Assembly: GCA_016415585.1 (NCBI GenBank)
Contig: CP066552.1
Coordinates: 1,054,001 to 1,118,000, forward strand
DNA from: Pectobacterium carotovorum
Lineage (GTDB): Bacteria > Pseudomonadota > Gammaproteobacteria > Enterobacterales > Enterobacteriaceae
Direction: 5' to 3'
DNA: 64,000 nucleotides
The position numbers and the translations under genes are program-made. Positions 49,577-59,328 of the stretch are shown in pieces; position 1 is the first letter of the stretch, and every line of letters begins with the position of its first letter. A model generated the notes under the pieces. It worked only from the letters and a program-made list of their open reading frames with translations. It did no database searches and was not told the origin of the DNA.

Positions 49577-50032
49577 CTACTTGAGTGAAGCCTCTTGTTC
49601 GGCAATTTCCTTGATTCTGGCGGCCAGCGCCGCCAGCCCGCTTGAACGTGAAGCGCTGAGCTGAGCGCGTAGCCCCAGACTATCGAATAGCGCCAGCGGA
49701 TCGTGCTGCAATAGCGCTTCTGGCGTTTTTCCCTCAACGGCGGTTAACAATACCGCCAGTAATCCCCGCACAATGCGCCCGTCGCTGTCGCCGTAAAAAT
49801 GCAGCCTGCCGTCTTCCTGACGTTGATAACCCAGCCAGACGCGATTTTCACAGCCGGATAATGAAATTTCCTCGGTTTTCAGCACCTCGGGCAGCGTTGG
49901 CAGCGCTTTTGCCAGCAAAATGAGCTGCCGATAGCGATCTTCCCACGCGCGGCAGGCATCGAATCGCGCCAGCAGGTCAGCGACGGTGGTGTGGTGGCCA
50001 AAAGGGTGCGTGGTGTCAGTTGTCTGGGTCAT
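49577..50032 (-). CDS. csdE: Cysteine desulfuration protein CsdE
   Basis: 151 residues. The sulfur-acceptor Cys61 sits in [12 protein letters not shown], the same number as in E. coli. The SufE-like fold continues with [20 protein letters not shown] and [16 protein letters not shown]. It takes persulfide from CsdA and passes it on toward TcdA. It lies 3 bp downstream of csdA on the same strand. Confidence 0.96.
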   Translation of the reverse strand: MTQTTDTTHPFGHHTTVADLLARFDACRAWEDRYRQLILLAKALPTLPEVLKTEEISLSGCENRVWLGYQRQEDGRLHFYGDSDGRIVRGLLAVLLTAVEGKTPEALLQHDPLALFDSLGLRAQLSASRSSGLAALAARIKEIAEQEASLK

Positions 50033-50035
50033 GGT

Positions 50036-51241
50036 TTAGTCGATCAATAATTCAAGGGCGCTGCCCACTGCGGCGATCAGCGCAGCAACATCCTGTTGGT
50101 TGTTATAGGGGGCAAACGAGGCGCGGAGCGTGCCGCTGACGCCGAGCGCGTCCATCAGCGGCTGCGCACAGTGATGCCCAGCACGCAGTGCGATGCCGCT
50201 TTCAGCTAACAGCGTAACCAGATCGCTGTGGTGCACATCGGCAATATCAAAGGACAGGACGCTGGACTGTGGGCTACGGAAGCTGCGAAAGCCGGGGAAC
50301 TGCGCTAAATACGTTTCGGCAAGCTGCGCTAACTGCTGGCTGTGCTGCTCTGCGGCGTGCCAATCCAGCGTGGTCAGCCAGTCTAGTGCCGCAGACAGGC
50401 CAAGCACGCCAGCAATGTGTGGGGTTCCCGCTTCAAAACGCTGTGGAATCGCCTGTGGTGTGAAGCCGTCAAAGGAAACCTGCGTCATCATTTTCCCGCC
50501 GCCTTGCCACGGCATCATGCTTTCCAGCAAGGCGGTTTTGCCGTACAGCACGCCGATCCCGGTTGGAGCATAAAGCTTGTGTCCGGAAAACGCGTAGAAA
50601 TCGATATCCAGCGCCTGTACATCGGGCGGGCAGTGAACGATGCCCTGCGCACCGTCAACCATTACTACCGCACCATAGCGGTGAGCCAGCGTAATCGCCC
50701 GCGCCAGATCGGGCTGGCCGCCCGTCACGTTTGACATCTGTCCCAGCGCCAGCAGGCGGGTTTTTGGTGTGATCAGCGTGGCGAGCTGTTCGATATCCGG
50801 CAAAAAGTCCGCGCCTATCGGTAACTTCACGATATTTGCGCCCGTTTGCTGCGCCACCATCAGCCACGGAATGAGGTTCGCGTGATGCTCCGCTTCGCTC
50901 ACGACGATCTCGTCGCCCGGTTGAAGGCGAGGGCGGGCATAGCTCTGCGCGACCATATTGATCGCTTCCGTCGTGCCTCTGGTCCAGACAATCGAACGCG
51001 GATCGTCGGCGTGGAGTAACGTGGCGACTTGCTCACGAGCGCCTTCAAAACGCTGGGTTAACGCCTGCGCGCCGCGATGCTGGCTGCGATGCACCGTACC
51101 ACTCTCGCTACCATAGAAAGCCTGCACCGCATCAATGACGGGCTGCGGCTTCAGTGCGGTCGCGGCGCTATCAAGATAGACAGCTGAATGCTGGAGAGCG
51201 GGAAACTGTTGGCGAAAAGTGGCGGGGTTAAACGGTGTCAT
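50036..51241 (-). CDS. csdA: Cysteine desulfurase CsdA
   Basis: 401 residues (the E. coli length) from the ATG at 51241 behind GAGG at 6 bases. A class V PLP enzyme: SAVYLDSAATALKPQPV at the start, WTRGTTEAINMVAQSYARP, the PLP Lys in FSGHKLYAPTGIGVLYG and the active Cys in RAGHHCAQPLMDALG. It releases sulfur from cysteine as persulfide, for tRNA ct6A formation with CsdE-TcdA and as an auxiliary Fe-S sulfur source. Confidence 0.97.
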   Translation of the reverse strand: MTPFNPATFRQQFPALQHSAVYLDSAATALKPQPVIDAVQAFYGSESGTVHRSQHRGAQALTQRFEGAREQVATLLHADDPRSIVWTRGTTEAINMVAQSYARPRLQPGDEIVVSEAEHHANLIPWLMVAQQTGANIVKLPIGADFLPDIEQLATLITPKTRLLALGQMSNVTGGQPDLARAITLAHRYGAVVMVDGAQGIVHCPPDVQALDIDFYAFSGHKLYAPTGIGVLYGKTALLESMMPWQGGGKMMTQVSFDGFTPQAIPQRFEAGTPHIAGVLGLSAALDWLTTLDWHAAEQHSQQLAQLAETYLAQFPGFRSFRSPQSSVLSFDIADVHHSDLVTLLAESGIALRAGHHCAQPLMDALGVSGTLRASFAPYNNQQDVAALIAAVGSALELLID

Positions 51242-51424
51242 GAGCATCCTCTTTTGGAGGGCAGATCCTGTCCCATTTTGTCGAGAGAGACAAGTTTAGG
51301 ACTATGCCTAATGCGATTTTATGGAAAAAAAAGCAACTATTGCTACGCTTTAAAGTGTTAATTTTCAGGATTTCCTGATGAATAAAGTTAACTAGAAGAC
51401 ATTTAAATTCATTGAGGATTAACT

Positions 51425-51646
51425 ATGAAGAATAAAATTTCTATTTTTGCCGCTATCGTGATGGCGTTTTCTCTGGCAGCCTGTTCCAGTAATTACGTCA
51501 TGCATACCAATGACGGTCGTACCATCGTCGCAGAGGGGAAACCGAAGGTGGATGATGAGACGGGTATGATCAACTATACCGATGCCTACGGTCAGCAGCA
51601 GCAAATTAACCGTGATAATGTGAAAGAAATGGCGAAAGGGAAATAG
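51425..51646 (+). CDS. ygdI: YgdI/YgdR-family lipoprotein (YgdI)
   Basis: 73 residues (E. coli 75). The lipobox LAAC has Cys20; the mature part SSNYVMHTNDGRTIVAEGKP and QQINRDNVKEM is the DUF903 domain shared with ygdR at 10909. It follows GAGGAT at good spacing. Outer-membrane lipoprotein of unknown role. The location between csdA and gcvB is as in E. coli. Confidence 0.95.
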   Translation: MKNKISIFAAIVMAFSLAACSSNYVMHTNDGRTIVAEGKPKVDDETGMINYTDAYGQQQQINRDNVKEMAKGK

Positions 51647-51658
51647 TGCCGTTTGCCC

Positions 51659-51783
<125 letters not shown>

Positions 51784-51859
51784 ATCATCACACGTTGCCT
51801 GTTAAGTTATGCCAGATGCTAGATAAGCGTGTTATGGCATTCAGGTGTGAAACGTAAGC

Positions 51860-52058
51860 AAAAAAAAGCACCGCAATTTGCGGTGCTACACAAAAAATCA
51901 CTTTGGACAGACAGGGTAAATGTACAGGAAGTGAATAGGGTAGACTCGCTACCACATCTGCAAAAGGCAGACAAACAAATAGCAAACACAACATCACAAC
52001 CACAAGCCAAAAGCACCTCAGGTCACCCCTCCGCACTTTTCGTTCCGGCCCAGGAAGT
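51860..52058 (-). ncRNA. gcvB: GcvB small regulatory RNA
   Basis: 199 nt on the minus strand, divergent from gcvA, as in E. coli (206 nt). The 5' end ACTTCCTGGGCCGGAACGAA is nearly the E. coli one. The GU-rich R1 target-binding segment is present as GGTTGTGATGTTGTGTTTGC, the R3 segment is TTACCCTGTCTGTCC, and the 3' end is the terminator AGCACCGCAA/TTGCGGTGCT plus T8. GcvB acts with Hfq to repress many amino acid and peptide ABC transporter mRNAs (oppA, dppA, gltI and others) and is activated by GcvA when glycine is plentiful. The binding-protein operon at 44415 is a natural candidate target. Confidence 0.95.
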
Positions 52059-52064
52059 TGCGCT

Positions 52065-52093
52065 AATATAGGTATTTGCTGGTACATCCTCAA
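52065..52093 (-). promoter_or_regulatory. Promoter of gcvB
   Basis: On the minus strand: -35 TTGAGG (52088-52093), a 17-bp spacer and -10 TATATT (52065-52070), with 6 bp to the expected first base at 52058. A sigma-70 promoter that in E. coli is activated by GcvA. Confidence 0.75.
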
Positions 52094-52130
52094 CGGACAA
52101 ATTATAATGTCTCGGATTACAAAAACTAAT

Positions 52131-52255
52131 ATACCCGTCATACTTCAAGCTGCATGTGTGTTGGCCTCCCTTACTCACCCCAGTCACTTACTCATGTAAG
52201 CTCCTGGGGACTCGTGCGGTTGCCGCCTTCTTGCAACTCGAATTATTTAGGGTAT
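52131..52255 (-). repeat. ERIC element, 125 bp, between gcvB promoter and gcvA
   Basis: Bounded by ATACCC and GGGTAT, in opposite orientation to the copy at 51659. The core ATGTAAGCTCCTGGGGACTC matches the ERIC consensus well. It separates the divergent gcvA and gcvB promoters, which overlap or nearly overlap in E. coli. The remaining 52256-52433 stretch is the gcvA leader, with a small hairpin (GGCGA/TCGCC). Confidence 0.92.
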
Positions 52256-52433
52256 TGATGTACCCATCATTTTTTCGTTGTGGAGAGGTTGGTCGCTGTC
52301 GATTATTTTGATCGTGTAGACAGCGGTGCGACTGGGGCGATTTCCGATTGTCGCCTTTCTGCACCTTAAGCGTTATTGGGTACGAATGTGCCTGATAAAT
52401 CGCTGATTTAGCGTAAACCAAAAGATTTCATTC

Positions 52434-53357
52434 ATGTCAAAACGTCTCCCTCCGCTCAACGCATTGCGCGTTTTTGATGCGGCGGCTCGCCATTTAAGTT
52501 TTACCAAAGCGGCAGAAGAACTGTTTGTTACGCAGGCTGCCGTCAGCCACCAGATTAAGTCACTGGAAGATTTCCTGGGGCTTAAATTATTCCGCCGTCG
52601 TAATCGCTCCCTGCTACTGACGGAAGAGGGGCAAAGTTACTATCTTGATATCAAAGAGATCTTCTCCTCTTTGAATGAGGCAACCCGTAAGTTGCAATCC
52701 CGCAGCGCCAAAGGTGCGTTAACGGTCAGCCTGCTGCCTAGCTTTGCTATTCATTGGCTGGTGCCGCGTCTTTCAAGTTTTAATTCCGACTATCCAGGGA
52801 TTGATGTGCGTATTCAGGCCGTGGATCGCGATGAAGATCGTCTGGCGGATGATGTGGATGTCGCGATTTTCTACGGTCGGGGAAACTGGCCGGGGCTGCG
52901 GGTTGAAAAGCTGTATGCCGAATATCTGCTGCCGGTTTGCTCGCCCGTATTGCTGACGGGGAATCACCCGTTAAAAACGCCGGATGATTTGGTGGCACAT
53001 ACGCTGCTGCACGATGCGTCGCGTCGTGACTGGCTGTCCTATACGCGCCAGCTTGGCGTGCAGATTAACGTGCAGCAAGGGCCGATTTTCAGCCACAGTG
53101 CGATGGTGTTGCAGGCGGCGATTCACGGGCAGGGCGTGGCGCTGGCGAATAATGTGATGGCACAAACGGAAATCGAAGCCGGGCGACTGGTGTGTCCGTT
53201 TAACGATGTGCTGGTCAGCCGGAATGCTTTTTATCTGGTATGTCATGACAGCCAGGCAGAACTGGGTAAAATAGCCGCCTTTCGCCATTGGATTCTGGCG
53301 CGGGCAGCCAGCGAACAGGAAAAATTTCGCTTCCGCTATGACAACGGCACGCGCTGA
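52434..53357 (+). CDS. gcvA: LysR-type regulator GcvA of the glycine cleavage system
   Basis: 307 residues. N-terminal wHTH: LPPLNALRVFDAAARHLSFT then KAAEELFVTQAAVSHQIKSL; the rest is the periplasmic-binding-like effector domain. The E. coli counterpart activates gcvTHP when glycine is present, represses it through purines with GcvR, and activates gcvB. Divergent from gcvB. Its ribosome-binding site is weak. ygdD and rlmM follow in the same order as in E. coli. Confidence 0.96.
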   Translation: MSKRLPPLNALRVFDAAARHLSFTKAAEELFVTQAAVSHQIKSLEDFLGLKLFRRRNRSLLLTEEGQSYYLDIKEIFSSLNEATRKLQSRSAKGALTVSLLPSFAIHWLVPRLSSFNSDYPGIDVRIQAVDRDEDRLADDVDVAIFYGRGNWPGLRVEKLYAEYLLPVCSPVLLTGNHPLKTPDDLVAHTLLHDASRRDWLSYTRQLGVQINVQQGPIFSHSAMVLQAAIHGQGVALANNVMAQTEIEAGRLVCPFNDVLVSRNAFYLVCHDSQAELGKIAAFRHWILARAASEQEKFRFRYDNGTR

Positions 53358-53508
53358 CGCCGTGTCACTGGTTGTCGAAGAGGGATTGACCGAATAACCC
53401 ACGTAGGTAACTACGTTTCAGACTGATGACAGATCTATTTGCAGAATGAAAACGTCGGTCTTTGTCAGCAACCTCGTTTATAGGTAATAACGATTATAGG
53501 TAACTACG

Positions 53509-53904
53509 ATGAATAGTCGTTTCATGCTGGTGTTTGCTGCTATCAGCGGCTTCACTTTTGTCGCGCTAGGTGCGTTTGGCTCTCACGTTCTCAGCAAAAC
53601 GCTGGGCACAACGGAGCTGGGCTGGCTACATACCGGCCTTGAATATCAGGCATTTCACACGCTGGCGATTTTGGCGCTATCGGTTGCGATGCAACAGCGA
53701 ACCAATCTGTGGTTTTACTGGAGCAGCGTTTTTCTGGCGTTGGGAACGGTACTCTTCAGCGGAAGTTTGTACTGTCTGGCGCTTTCTCACCTGAAACTGT
53801 GGGTTTATGTGACGCCGATTGGCGGAGCCTGTTTTCTGGTGGGGTGGATATTAATATTGATTGGCGCACTGCGTCTGAAGAGAAAGGCTAAACGCCATGA
53901 ATAA
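53509..53904 (+). CDS. ygdD: DUF423 inner-membrane protein YgdD
   Basis: 131 residues with four hydrophobic helices. The start [20 protein letters not shown] and the loop GAFGSHVL are the DUF423 signature. Function unknown. An AGGTAACTACG motif occurs just before the start and again at 53405. It overlaps the rlmM start by 8 bp. Confidence 0.93.
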   Translation: MNSRFMLVFAAISGFTFVALGAFGSHVLSKTLGTTELGWLHTGLEYQAFHTLAILALSVAMQQRTNLWFYWSSVFLALGTVLFSGSLYCLALSHLKLWVYVTPIGGACFLVGWILILIGALRLKRKAKRHE

Positions 53905-54997
53905 AGTCATTTTGTATTGTCGCTCTGGGTTTGAGAAAGAGTGTGCGGCGGAAATAACGGAAAAAGCCACGGAGCATAATGCCTTTGGCTTCGCGCGAGT
54001 AAAAGAGAACAGTGGCTATGTCGTGTTTGAATGCTATCAGCATGAAGATGCCGAACGTCTGGTAAAAACGCTGCCGTTTCATGAGTTGATTTTTGCCCGC
54101 CAGATGTTCCTGAGCGGTGAACTGCTGCGCGATCTGCCGCCGGAAGACCGCATCACGCCAATCGTGGGTATGCTAACGGGAGCCATTGAGCGAGCGGGGG
54201 AGCTGCGCGTCGAAGTTCCCGACACCAATGAAAGCAAAGAGCTGATGAAGTTTTGCCGCAAATTCACTGTGCCGCTGCGTGCGGCGCTGCGCGAAAATAA
54301 GATTATGCTGGGTTATGAAAAAGCGGATCGTCCGGTGCTGCATGTGTTGTTTATTGCGCCCGGCTGCTGCTATGCCGGTTACTCTTATAGCAATAACAAT
54401 TCACCGTTTTATATGGGTATTCCACGCCTCAAGTTCCCTCCCGATGCACCAAGCCGTTCGACACTTAAGCTGGAAGAAGCGTTTCACGTCTTTATTCCTG
54501 CGGACGAGTGGGATGAGCGTCTGGGCAGCGGCATGTACGCGGTGGATTTAGGTGCCTGCCCCGGCGGCTGGACTTACCAACTGGTTAAACGCAGCATGAT
54601 GGTTTATGCGGTAGACAACGGACCAATGGCACCGAGCCTGATGGATACCGGACAGGTGATGCACCATCAGGCGGATGGTTTCCGCTTCGAAGTACCGCGT
54701 AATAACGTGTATTGGCTGGTGTGCGATATGGTGGAGAAGCCGGCGAAAGTCACCAGCCTGATGAGCGATTGGCTAATCAAGGGCTGGTGTCGTGAAGCGA
54801 TATTCAACCTGAAGTTGCCGATGAAGAAGCGCTATGAAGAAGTGTCGCAGAATCTGGCCGTGCTACGTGAGCGCCTGAGCGAAAATGGGATTAATGCCGA
54901 AGTGCATGCCAAGCATTTGTACCATGACCGTGAAGAAATCACGGTGCATGTTCGTCGTTTCTGGAGCGCGGTTCCTGGCCGTCGCGACGAGCGGTAG
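53897..54997 (+). CDS. rlmM: 23S rRNA 2'-O-ribose C2498 methyltransferase
   Basis: 366 residues, the E. coli length. The N-terminal THUMP-like part starts [19 protein letters not shown]. The Rossmann SAM site is [17 protein letters not shown], and the K-D-K-E type catalytic residues are spread through [10 protein letters not shown] and [13 protein letters not shown]. It methylates C2498 of 23S rRNA before 50S assembly. Coupled to ygdD. Confidence 0.97.
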   Translation: MNKVILYCRSGFEKECAAEITEKATEHNAFGFARVKENSGYVVFECYQHEDAERLVKTLPFHELIFARQMFLSGELLRDLPPEDRITPIVGMLTGAIERAGELRVEVPDTNESKELMKFCRKFTVPLRAALRENKIMLGYEKADRPVLHVLFIAPGCCYAGYSYSNNNSPFYMGIPRLKFPPDAPSRSTLKLEEAFHVFIPADEWDERLGSGMYAVDLGACPGGWTYQLVKRSMMVYAVDNGPMAPSLMDTGQVMHHQADGFRFEVPRNNVYWLVCDMVEKPAKVTSLMSDWLIKGWCREAIFNLKLPMKKRYEEVSQNLAVLRERLSENGINAEVHAKHLYHDREEITVHVRRFWSAVPGRRDER

Positions 54998-55006
54998 TAT
55001 CGTGCT

Positions 55007-55045
55007 GATGCGTATCTGGGGTCACTCAGGTACGCATCCTTATTT
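55007..55045 (+). terminator. Probable terminator of rlmM
   Basis: Stem GATGCGTA / TACGCATC around a 16-nt loop, then CTTATTTATC. Weak T-tract, convergent gap between rlmM and xni. Confidence 0.4.
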
Positions 55046-55050
55046 ATCCG

Positions 55051-55833
55051 CTAGTGAGAATGCGGCGGGGCGCTATTCTGCACCGGCAGCCTCAGCTGCT
55101 GCAGATTGCCATTAAGCGTTAAATCGGTACGCAGCGTCGCGATTTGACGACTGATCAGCGCCATTTCCTTATACTGTTCCAGCTTCTTACGCCACTTTTC
55201 CGGTACGGTATCCAACTGTTGATACAGCGCCTCCAGACTCCCCGCCTGTTGTAAAAGCTGTGCGGCACTTTTAGGGCCGATGCCTGCGACGCCTGGAATC
55301 TTGCTGCTGCTAATGCCTGCCAGCCCCCAATAGTCAGTAAGTTGCTGCGGTGACACACCAAATTCCTGTTCGATAAACGGCAGGTCCAGCCAGCGTTTCT
55401 GAAAGTAATCCCTGATCTGAATGTGTGGTGCCAGTAGCTGGCAATATCCTTTGTCAGTCGACACGATCGTTGCCTGATGACCTGCGGATGACAGCTTGAC
55501 GGCCAGCGTAGCCGCAAGATCGTCGGCTTCATTGCCGGGGCTATGCCAACTGGCTACGCCAACGGCGGCAAAGGCCGCTTTAATCTGCGGGAGTTCCTGC
55601 TTCAGATTCTCCGGCATTGGCGTGCGTCCTGCCTTGTAGTCCGGCAGGAGCTGGTGACGCCAGCTGGTATCGCGATCTTCATCATCAAAGACGGCCACCG
55701 CGTGCGTAGGCTGGCTGTTTTGTATGAGTTGATGCAGCGCATGTTGGCATGCCGTGATACAGGGTGAATCTTGTACCGCATGAATGCGACGTATCAGATT
55801 GAGCGCGTCAACAATCAGCAAATGGACGGACAT
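55051..55833 (-). CDS. xni: Flap endonuclease Xni (ExoIX)
   Basis: 260 residues from the ATG at 55833 ([20 protein letters not shown]); the open frame upstream to 55881 lacks similarity. It is homologous to the 5' nuclease domain of DNA polymerase I. Acidic metal-site residues occur in [13 protein letters not shown] and [15 protein letters not shown]; the H3TH motif is [23 protein letters not shown]. coli Xni is reported to bind K+ and to have flap endonuclease activity. Confidence 0.94.
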   Translation of the reverse strand: MSVHLLIVDALNLIRRIHAVQDSPCITACQHALHQLIQNSQPTHAVAVFDDEDRDTSWRHQLLPDYKAGRTPMPENLKQELPQIKAAFAAVGVASWHSPGNEADDLAATLAVKLSSAGHQATIVSTDKGYCQLLAPHIQIRDYFQKRWLDLPFIEQEFGVSPQQLTDYWGLAGISSSKIPGVAGIGPKSAAQLLQQAGSLEALYQQLDTVPEKWRKKLEQYKEMALISRQIATLRTDLTLNGNLQQLRLPVQNSAPPHSH

Positions 55834-55904
55834 CGCGTAATTCCTGATGTGATAAGAGGGGGAAGCAGAGCTTCCCCACATAGGTATGACCGAGCGCTGA
55901 ACCG

Positions 55905-57269
55905 TTAGGCGCAGATTTCGTAGCAGGGAATATAGGCGCTGCCGGGCAGCTTCATGCGCTGCTGTGCGACAAAACCTTGCAGCAGCGTATCCATGCTTTT
56001 CATCATCTGCGGGTCGCCGTGAATTTTGTACGGTCCACGTTGCTCAATTGCTTGAATGCCGACTTCCTTCACATTACCAGCCACAATGCCGGAGAACGCC
56101 CGGCGCAGCGCGGCAGCCAGCTCTTCAGCCGGCTGATTCGGATGCAGGTTGAGGTCAGCCATATTTTCATGTGTCGGCTCAAAGGGCAGTTGCAGGTCGG
56201 GTGCGATGCGCAGTGACCAGTTAAAGCTGTAAGCATCGCCCGTGTGGCGGCGGCTTTCTTTCACCTGTGGCATCGCTTTCTTCATCTGACGGGCGACTTC
56301 TGCGGCGTCATTAATGATGATCGAGTAGTAACGGCGCGCCTGACGGCCCAGCGTGCTAACAATGAATTCGTCCAGCACGCGGAAATAGTCTGCGCTTTCT
56401 TCCGGCCCGGTCAGGATAATCGGCAGCACCTGCTCGCTATTCTCTGGGTTCATCATAATGCCCAGCAGATAGAGGAACTCTTCTGCCGTTCCGACTCCGC
56501 CGGGGAAAATGATGATGCCGTGTCCGATACGGACAAAGGCTTCCAGACGCTTTTCGATATCCGGCATGATAATCAGTTCATTGACCAGCGGATTAGGCGG
56601 CTCGGCGGCAATGATGGACGGTTCGGTCATGCCGATGAAGCGTCCTTCTTTATAGCGCTGCTGCGCGTGACCGACGGCGGCACCTTTCATTGGCGCTTCC
56701 ATCGCGCCTGGACCGCAGCCCGTGCAGATATTCAGTTCACGCAGGCCGAGCTGGCTGCCCACCTTGCGAGCATACTGGTATTCGATTTCATTAATCGAGT
56801 GGCCGCCCCAGCAGACCACCATATTTGGCTCTTCCCCGACGTGGAGCGCTCTGGCATTACGCAGGATAGAGAACACCAAATTGGTGATATGGGCGGAATT
56901 TTCCAGATTCAGGTTCTGATAGCGACCTGCACTGGCGATTTGGCCGTTGACGAAAAGAATGTCGCGCAATACGGCGAACAGGTTAGCCTGCAAGGCGCGA
57001 ATGATGTTGCCGTCAACGAAGGCGTCTTCCGGCGGGTTCACCAATTCCAGTTTGACGCCGCGCTCGCGGCGCAGCACGTTGATATCAAAATCTTCATAAC
57101 GAGACAGCAGCTCTTTGCTGTTATCTGTCTGGCTACCGGAATTCAGTACGGCGAGGGAACAGTTGCGAAACAAACGGTAGAGATCGCTGCTGGCTGTGCT
57201 TTTCAGCATGTCCACTTCCAACTGCGATAACAAATCCATCGATCCCAATGGGCTGATATGTGTAATCAA
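55905..57269 (-). CDS. ppnN: Pyrimidine/purine nucleotide 5'-monophosphate nucleosidase
   Basis: 454 residues, exactly the E. coli length, if translation starts at the TTG at 57269. It follows AAGGAG at 5 bases and gives the family N-terminus [20 protein letters not shown]. The same frame stays open to an ATG at 57377, but that extension has no counterpart in E. coli. The LOG-type core has [20 protein letters not shown] and [18 protein letters not shown]. PpnN hydrolyses nucleotide N-glycosidic bonds and is activated by (p)ppGpp. Confidence 0.95.
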   Translation of the reverse strand: MITHISPLGSMDLLSQLEVDMLKSTASSDLYRLFRNCSLAVLNSGSQTDNSKELLSRYEDFDINVLRRERGVKLELVNPPEDAFVDGNIIRALQANLFAVLRDILFVNGQIASAGRYQNLNLENSAHITNLVFSILRNARALHVGEEPNMVVCWGGHSINEIEYQYARKVGSQLGLRELNICTGCGPGAMEAPMKGAAVGHAQQRYKEGRFIGMTEPSIIAAEPPNPLVNELIIMPDIEKRLEAFVRIGHGIIIFPGGVGTAEEFLYLLGIMMNPENSEQVLPIILTGPEESADYFRVLDEFIVSTLGRQARRYYSIIINDAAEVARQMKKAMPQVKESRRHTGDAYSFNWSLRIAPDLQLPFEPTHENMADLNLHPNQPAEELAAALRRAFSGIVAGNVKEVGIQAIEQRGPYKIHGDPQMMKSMDTLLQGFVAQQRMKLPGSAYIPCYEICA

Positions 57270-57586
57270 TTTTGCTCCTTGAAACGCAATATAATTCGCG
57301 ATGCCATGCTGGCTGCCGAGAGCACGTTCCGTTGTTACACGCTCGACGTTCAGCAGCACGGCACGAATGTCATTCATTTAAGACACCACGCGGAACGCGC
57401 ATGCGTTAAATACCGCGAGCCTAAATGAAACCTACTTGAGCACCGTTCAGACGTTATGGATCTTTTGTTGTCTGGCACACCACCTTAACGCGCTGCCATC
57501 ATTTTTTCCAATGTTGGCGGCAGGCATCGGCCTAACTTGCGTGACGCCACGCATATATCCGTGCAAGCCTGCGACTCATCGGCCAG
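57270..57586. other. queF-ppnN intergenic region
   Basis: 317 bp. The part next to ppnN is covered by the in-frame upstream extension; the rest has no credible gene, hairpin or repeat that I can recognise. A ppnN promoter is expected here. Confidence 0.5.
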
Positions 57587-58435
57587 TTACTGGCGCGGCA
57601 GGCGTCCATTTGGCGCGTTAAACGCGGTGTTACTGCGCCACGGATTGATGTCCAGCCCGCCGCGTCGGGTATAGCGGGCATACACGCTAAGTTTTTCCGG
57701 CTGGTAGTAGCGCATGATGTCGTTAAAAATTCGTTCCACACACTGTTCGTGAAATTCGTTATGATGACGAAACGAGACAATGTAGCGCAGCAGCGCTTCA
57801 CGGTTGATGCGCTTGCCGCGGTAGTGAATCTGTACCGAGCCCCAGTCGGGCTGATGGGTGATCAAACAGTTGGATTTCAGCAGGTGGCTGACCAGCGTTT
57901 CTTCAACGATTGGCGCGTCCTGTTCGTTGGTCGCCAGATAGTCGGCGCTGAAGTCGTAGCTGTCGATCTGAATGTCCTGATCGTCGATGCACTTGCCTGT
58001 GAATCCTGCTATCGGTTGGCCTTCAAGCTCGCTGAGTTTGAAAAGCGTGATGCTGACATCTCCCTGTGCGCAATGCGCCAGATCCTTGGCTAACGTTGCG
58101 CGTACGCTTTCCCAACTGTCGAATGCCGTCTGATTAAAGCTGTTCAGATACAGCTTAAAACTTTTTGATTCAATCAGATTCAGGCTTTCCGCATTGAGAT
58201 GCATTTCACCCACGGCCACCTGAGGCACGCCGCGATTGTTCAGCCAGGAAAGCTCATAGAGCGTCCAGATATCCGCGCCATGAAACGGCAGGCTGTCAGG
58301 GTAAATGCCGAGTGGATCGCGGTTCAGGCTACGTGGCACGGGTTGCAGAAGTGCGGCATCATAGCGGTCATGATAGGGAGTGGGTTTGCCCAGTGTCAGC
58401 CCGCTCAGGGCCTGATGCTTGTCATAGACGGACAT
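57587..58435 (-). CDS. queF: NADPH-dependent 7-cyano-7-deazaguanine reductase
   Basis: 282 residues, the E. coli length and of the long two-domain type. The catalytic Cys190 and Asp197 lie in [16 protein letters not shown], matching E. coli numbers exactly. The NADPH motif [14 protein letters not shown] is in the N-terminal half. It reduces preQ0 to preQ1 in queuosine synthesis. Divergent from syd. Confidence 0.98.
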   Translation of the reverse strand: MSVYDKHQALSGLTLGKPTPYHDRYDAALLQPVPRSLNRDPLGIYPDSLPFHGADIWTLYELSWLNNRGVPQVAVGEMHLNAESLNLIESKSFKLYLNSFNQTAFDSWESVRATLAKDLAHCAQGDVSITLFKLSELEGQPIAGFTGKCIDDQDIQIDSYDFSADYLATNEQDAPIVEETLVSHLLKSNCLITHQPDWGSVQIHYRGKRINREALLRYIVSFRHHNEFHEQCVERIFNDIMRYYQPEKLSVYARYTRRGGLDINPWRSNTAFNAPNGRLPRQ

Positions 58436-58505
58436 GCTGTTACCTTGATGTGATAAGCGTGATGGCGAATAGTGTAACCTGACTAAAAGAGTGATGAGAA
58501 AAATT

Positions 58506-59054
58506 ATGGAACATGAGGTTGTTTCAGCACTGGCGGCGTTTACCCAGCGCTATGTTGCCTGTTGGCAGCAGGAAAAGGGGCATTTGCCTGCCAGTGAAGC
58601 ACTTTACGGCATACCTTCCCCGTGTATTGTCGAAAATCATGACGATACGGTTCACTGGTTGCCACAGCCTTTTGTTCCTTCAGCCGCATTGGATGGTGTG
58701 GAACGTGCGCTGGAAATCAGCCTGCATCCTGATATTCATGCTTTTTACACCGCGCAGTATGCCGGGGATATGGCGGCGCAGTTTGATTCGCTATCGTGCC
58801 AGCTGTTGCAGGTATGGAGCGAAGAGGATTTCACCCGGATGCAGGAGAATCTGATTGGCCATTTATTAACGCAGAAGCGCCTTAAACTCACGCCGACGCT
58901 GTTTTTAGCAACGACTGATTCAGAGCTGACCATGGTGTCGCTGTGTAATATTTCCGGGGAAATCATCCTGGAAGAATTCGGCACGAAAAAGCGTCAGACC
59001 TTAGCGCCAACGCTGGCGGTGTTTCTTTCTGGCCTTAATCCATTAGCGGTCTAA
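58506..59054 (+). CDS. syd: SecY-interacting protein Syd
   Basis: 182 residues (E. coli 181) from the ATG at 58506. The segments [38 protein letters not shown] and [18 protein letters not shown] are characteristic. It binds SecY at the cytosolic face of the membrane and is thought to check the quality of the SecYEG complex. It precedes rsmB, as syd precedes csrB in E. coli. Confidence 0.95.
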   Translation: MEHEVVSALAAFTQRYVACWQQEKGHLPASEALYGIPSPCIVENHDDTVHWLPQPFVPSAALDGVERALEISLHPDIHAFYTAQYAGDMAAQFDSLSCQLLQVWSEEDFTRMQENLIGHLLTQKRLKLTPTLFLATTDSELTMVSLCNISGEIILEEFGTKKRQTLAPTLAVFLSGLNPLAV

Positions 59055-59081
59055 TGGTTAATCGAATTTCACTTTCGGCTT

Positions 59082-59122
59082 TGTGAGAGATCTCTTACAT
59101 TCTCTGTAAGAAATGTCTTATC
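59082..59122 (+). promoter_or_regulatory. Two GacA/UvrY boxes upstream of rsmB
   Basis: TGTGAGAGATCTCTTACA (59082-59099) is an 18-bp near-palindrome matching the UvrY/GacA consensus TGTAAGN6CTTACA. TGTAAGAAATGTCTTATC (59105-59122) is a second, slightly weaker copy 23 bp on. They lie about 200 bp before the RNA, the distance at which UvrY binds upstream of csrB. The region between is very AT-rich, compatible with IHF bending. Confidence 0.85.
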
Positions 59123-59275
59123 TTTAATGTTGAAAATATGTTTCATTTTAATTTTTTCATTATTAATTAGTTAATTATAATAAAAATCCGCAGTGTCACT
59201 GATGGGGTGTTGAGAAACACTGTCAATTACCCCTTGCTGAAAGCTGACAATTAATACATCTTATTACTTAAGTTA

Positions 59276-59328
59276 GTAACCGGTTACAGTGTGTGTAACC
59301 GTTACTATAGGTAACAAAATAACGTTAC
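59276..59328 (+). promoter_or_regulatory. Array of six alternating GTAAC/GTTAC motifs at the rsmB start
   Basis: GTAAC at 59276, 59295 and 59311 and GTTAC at 59283, 59301 and 59324 pair into GTAACCGGTTAC, GTAACCGTTAC and GTTACTATAGGTAAC. A LacI/GntR-like repressor site (compare the gluconate operator, GTTACC...GGTAAC) is one reading. TACTAT at 59303-59308 may be the -10 element, without a clear -35. Function inferred only. Confidence 0.45.

Noticed and set aside
51788..52141. Open frame of 117 codons on the minus strand
   Set aside because: It lies across GcvB and part of an ERIC element; the sequence is explained by the sRNA.
56244..57230. 328-codon open frame antisense to ppnN
   Set aside because: Complete overlap with a conserved gene; it reflects codon bias of the real frame.
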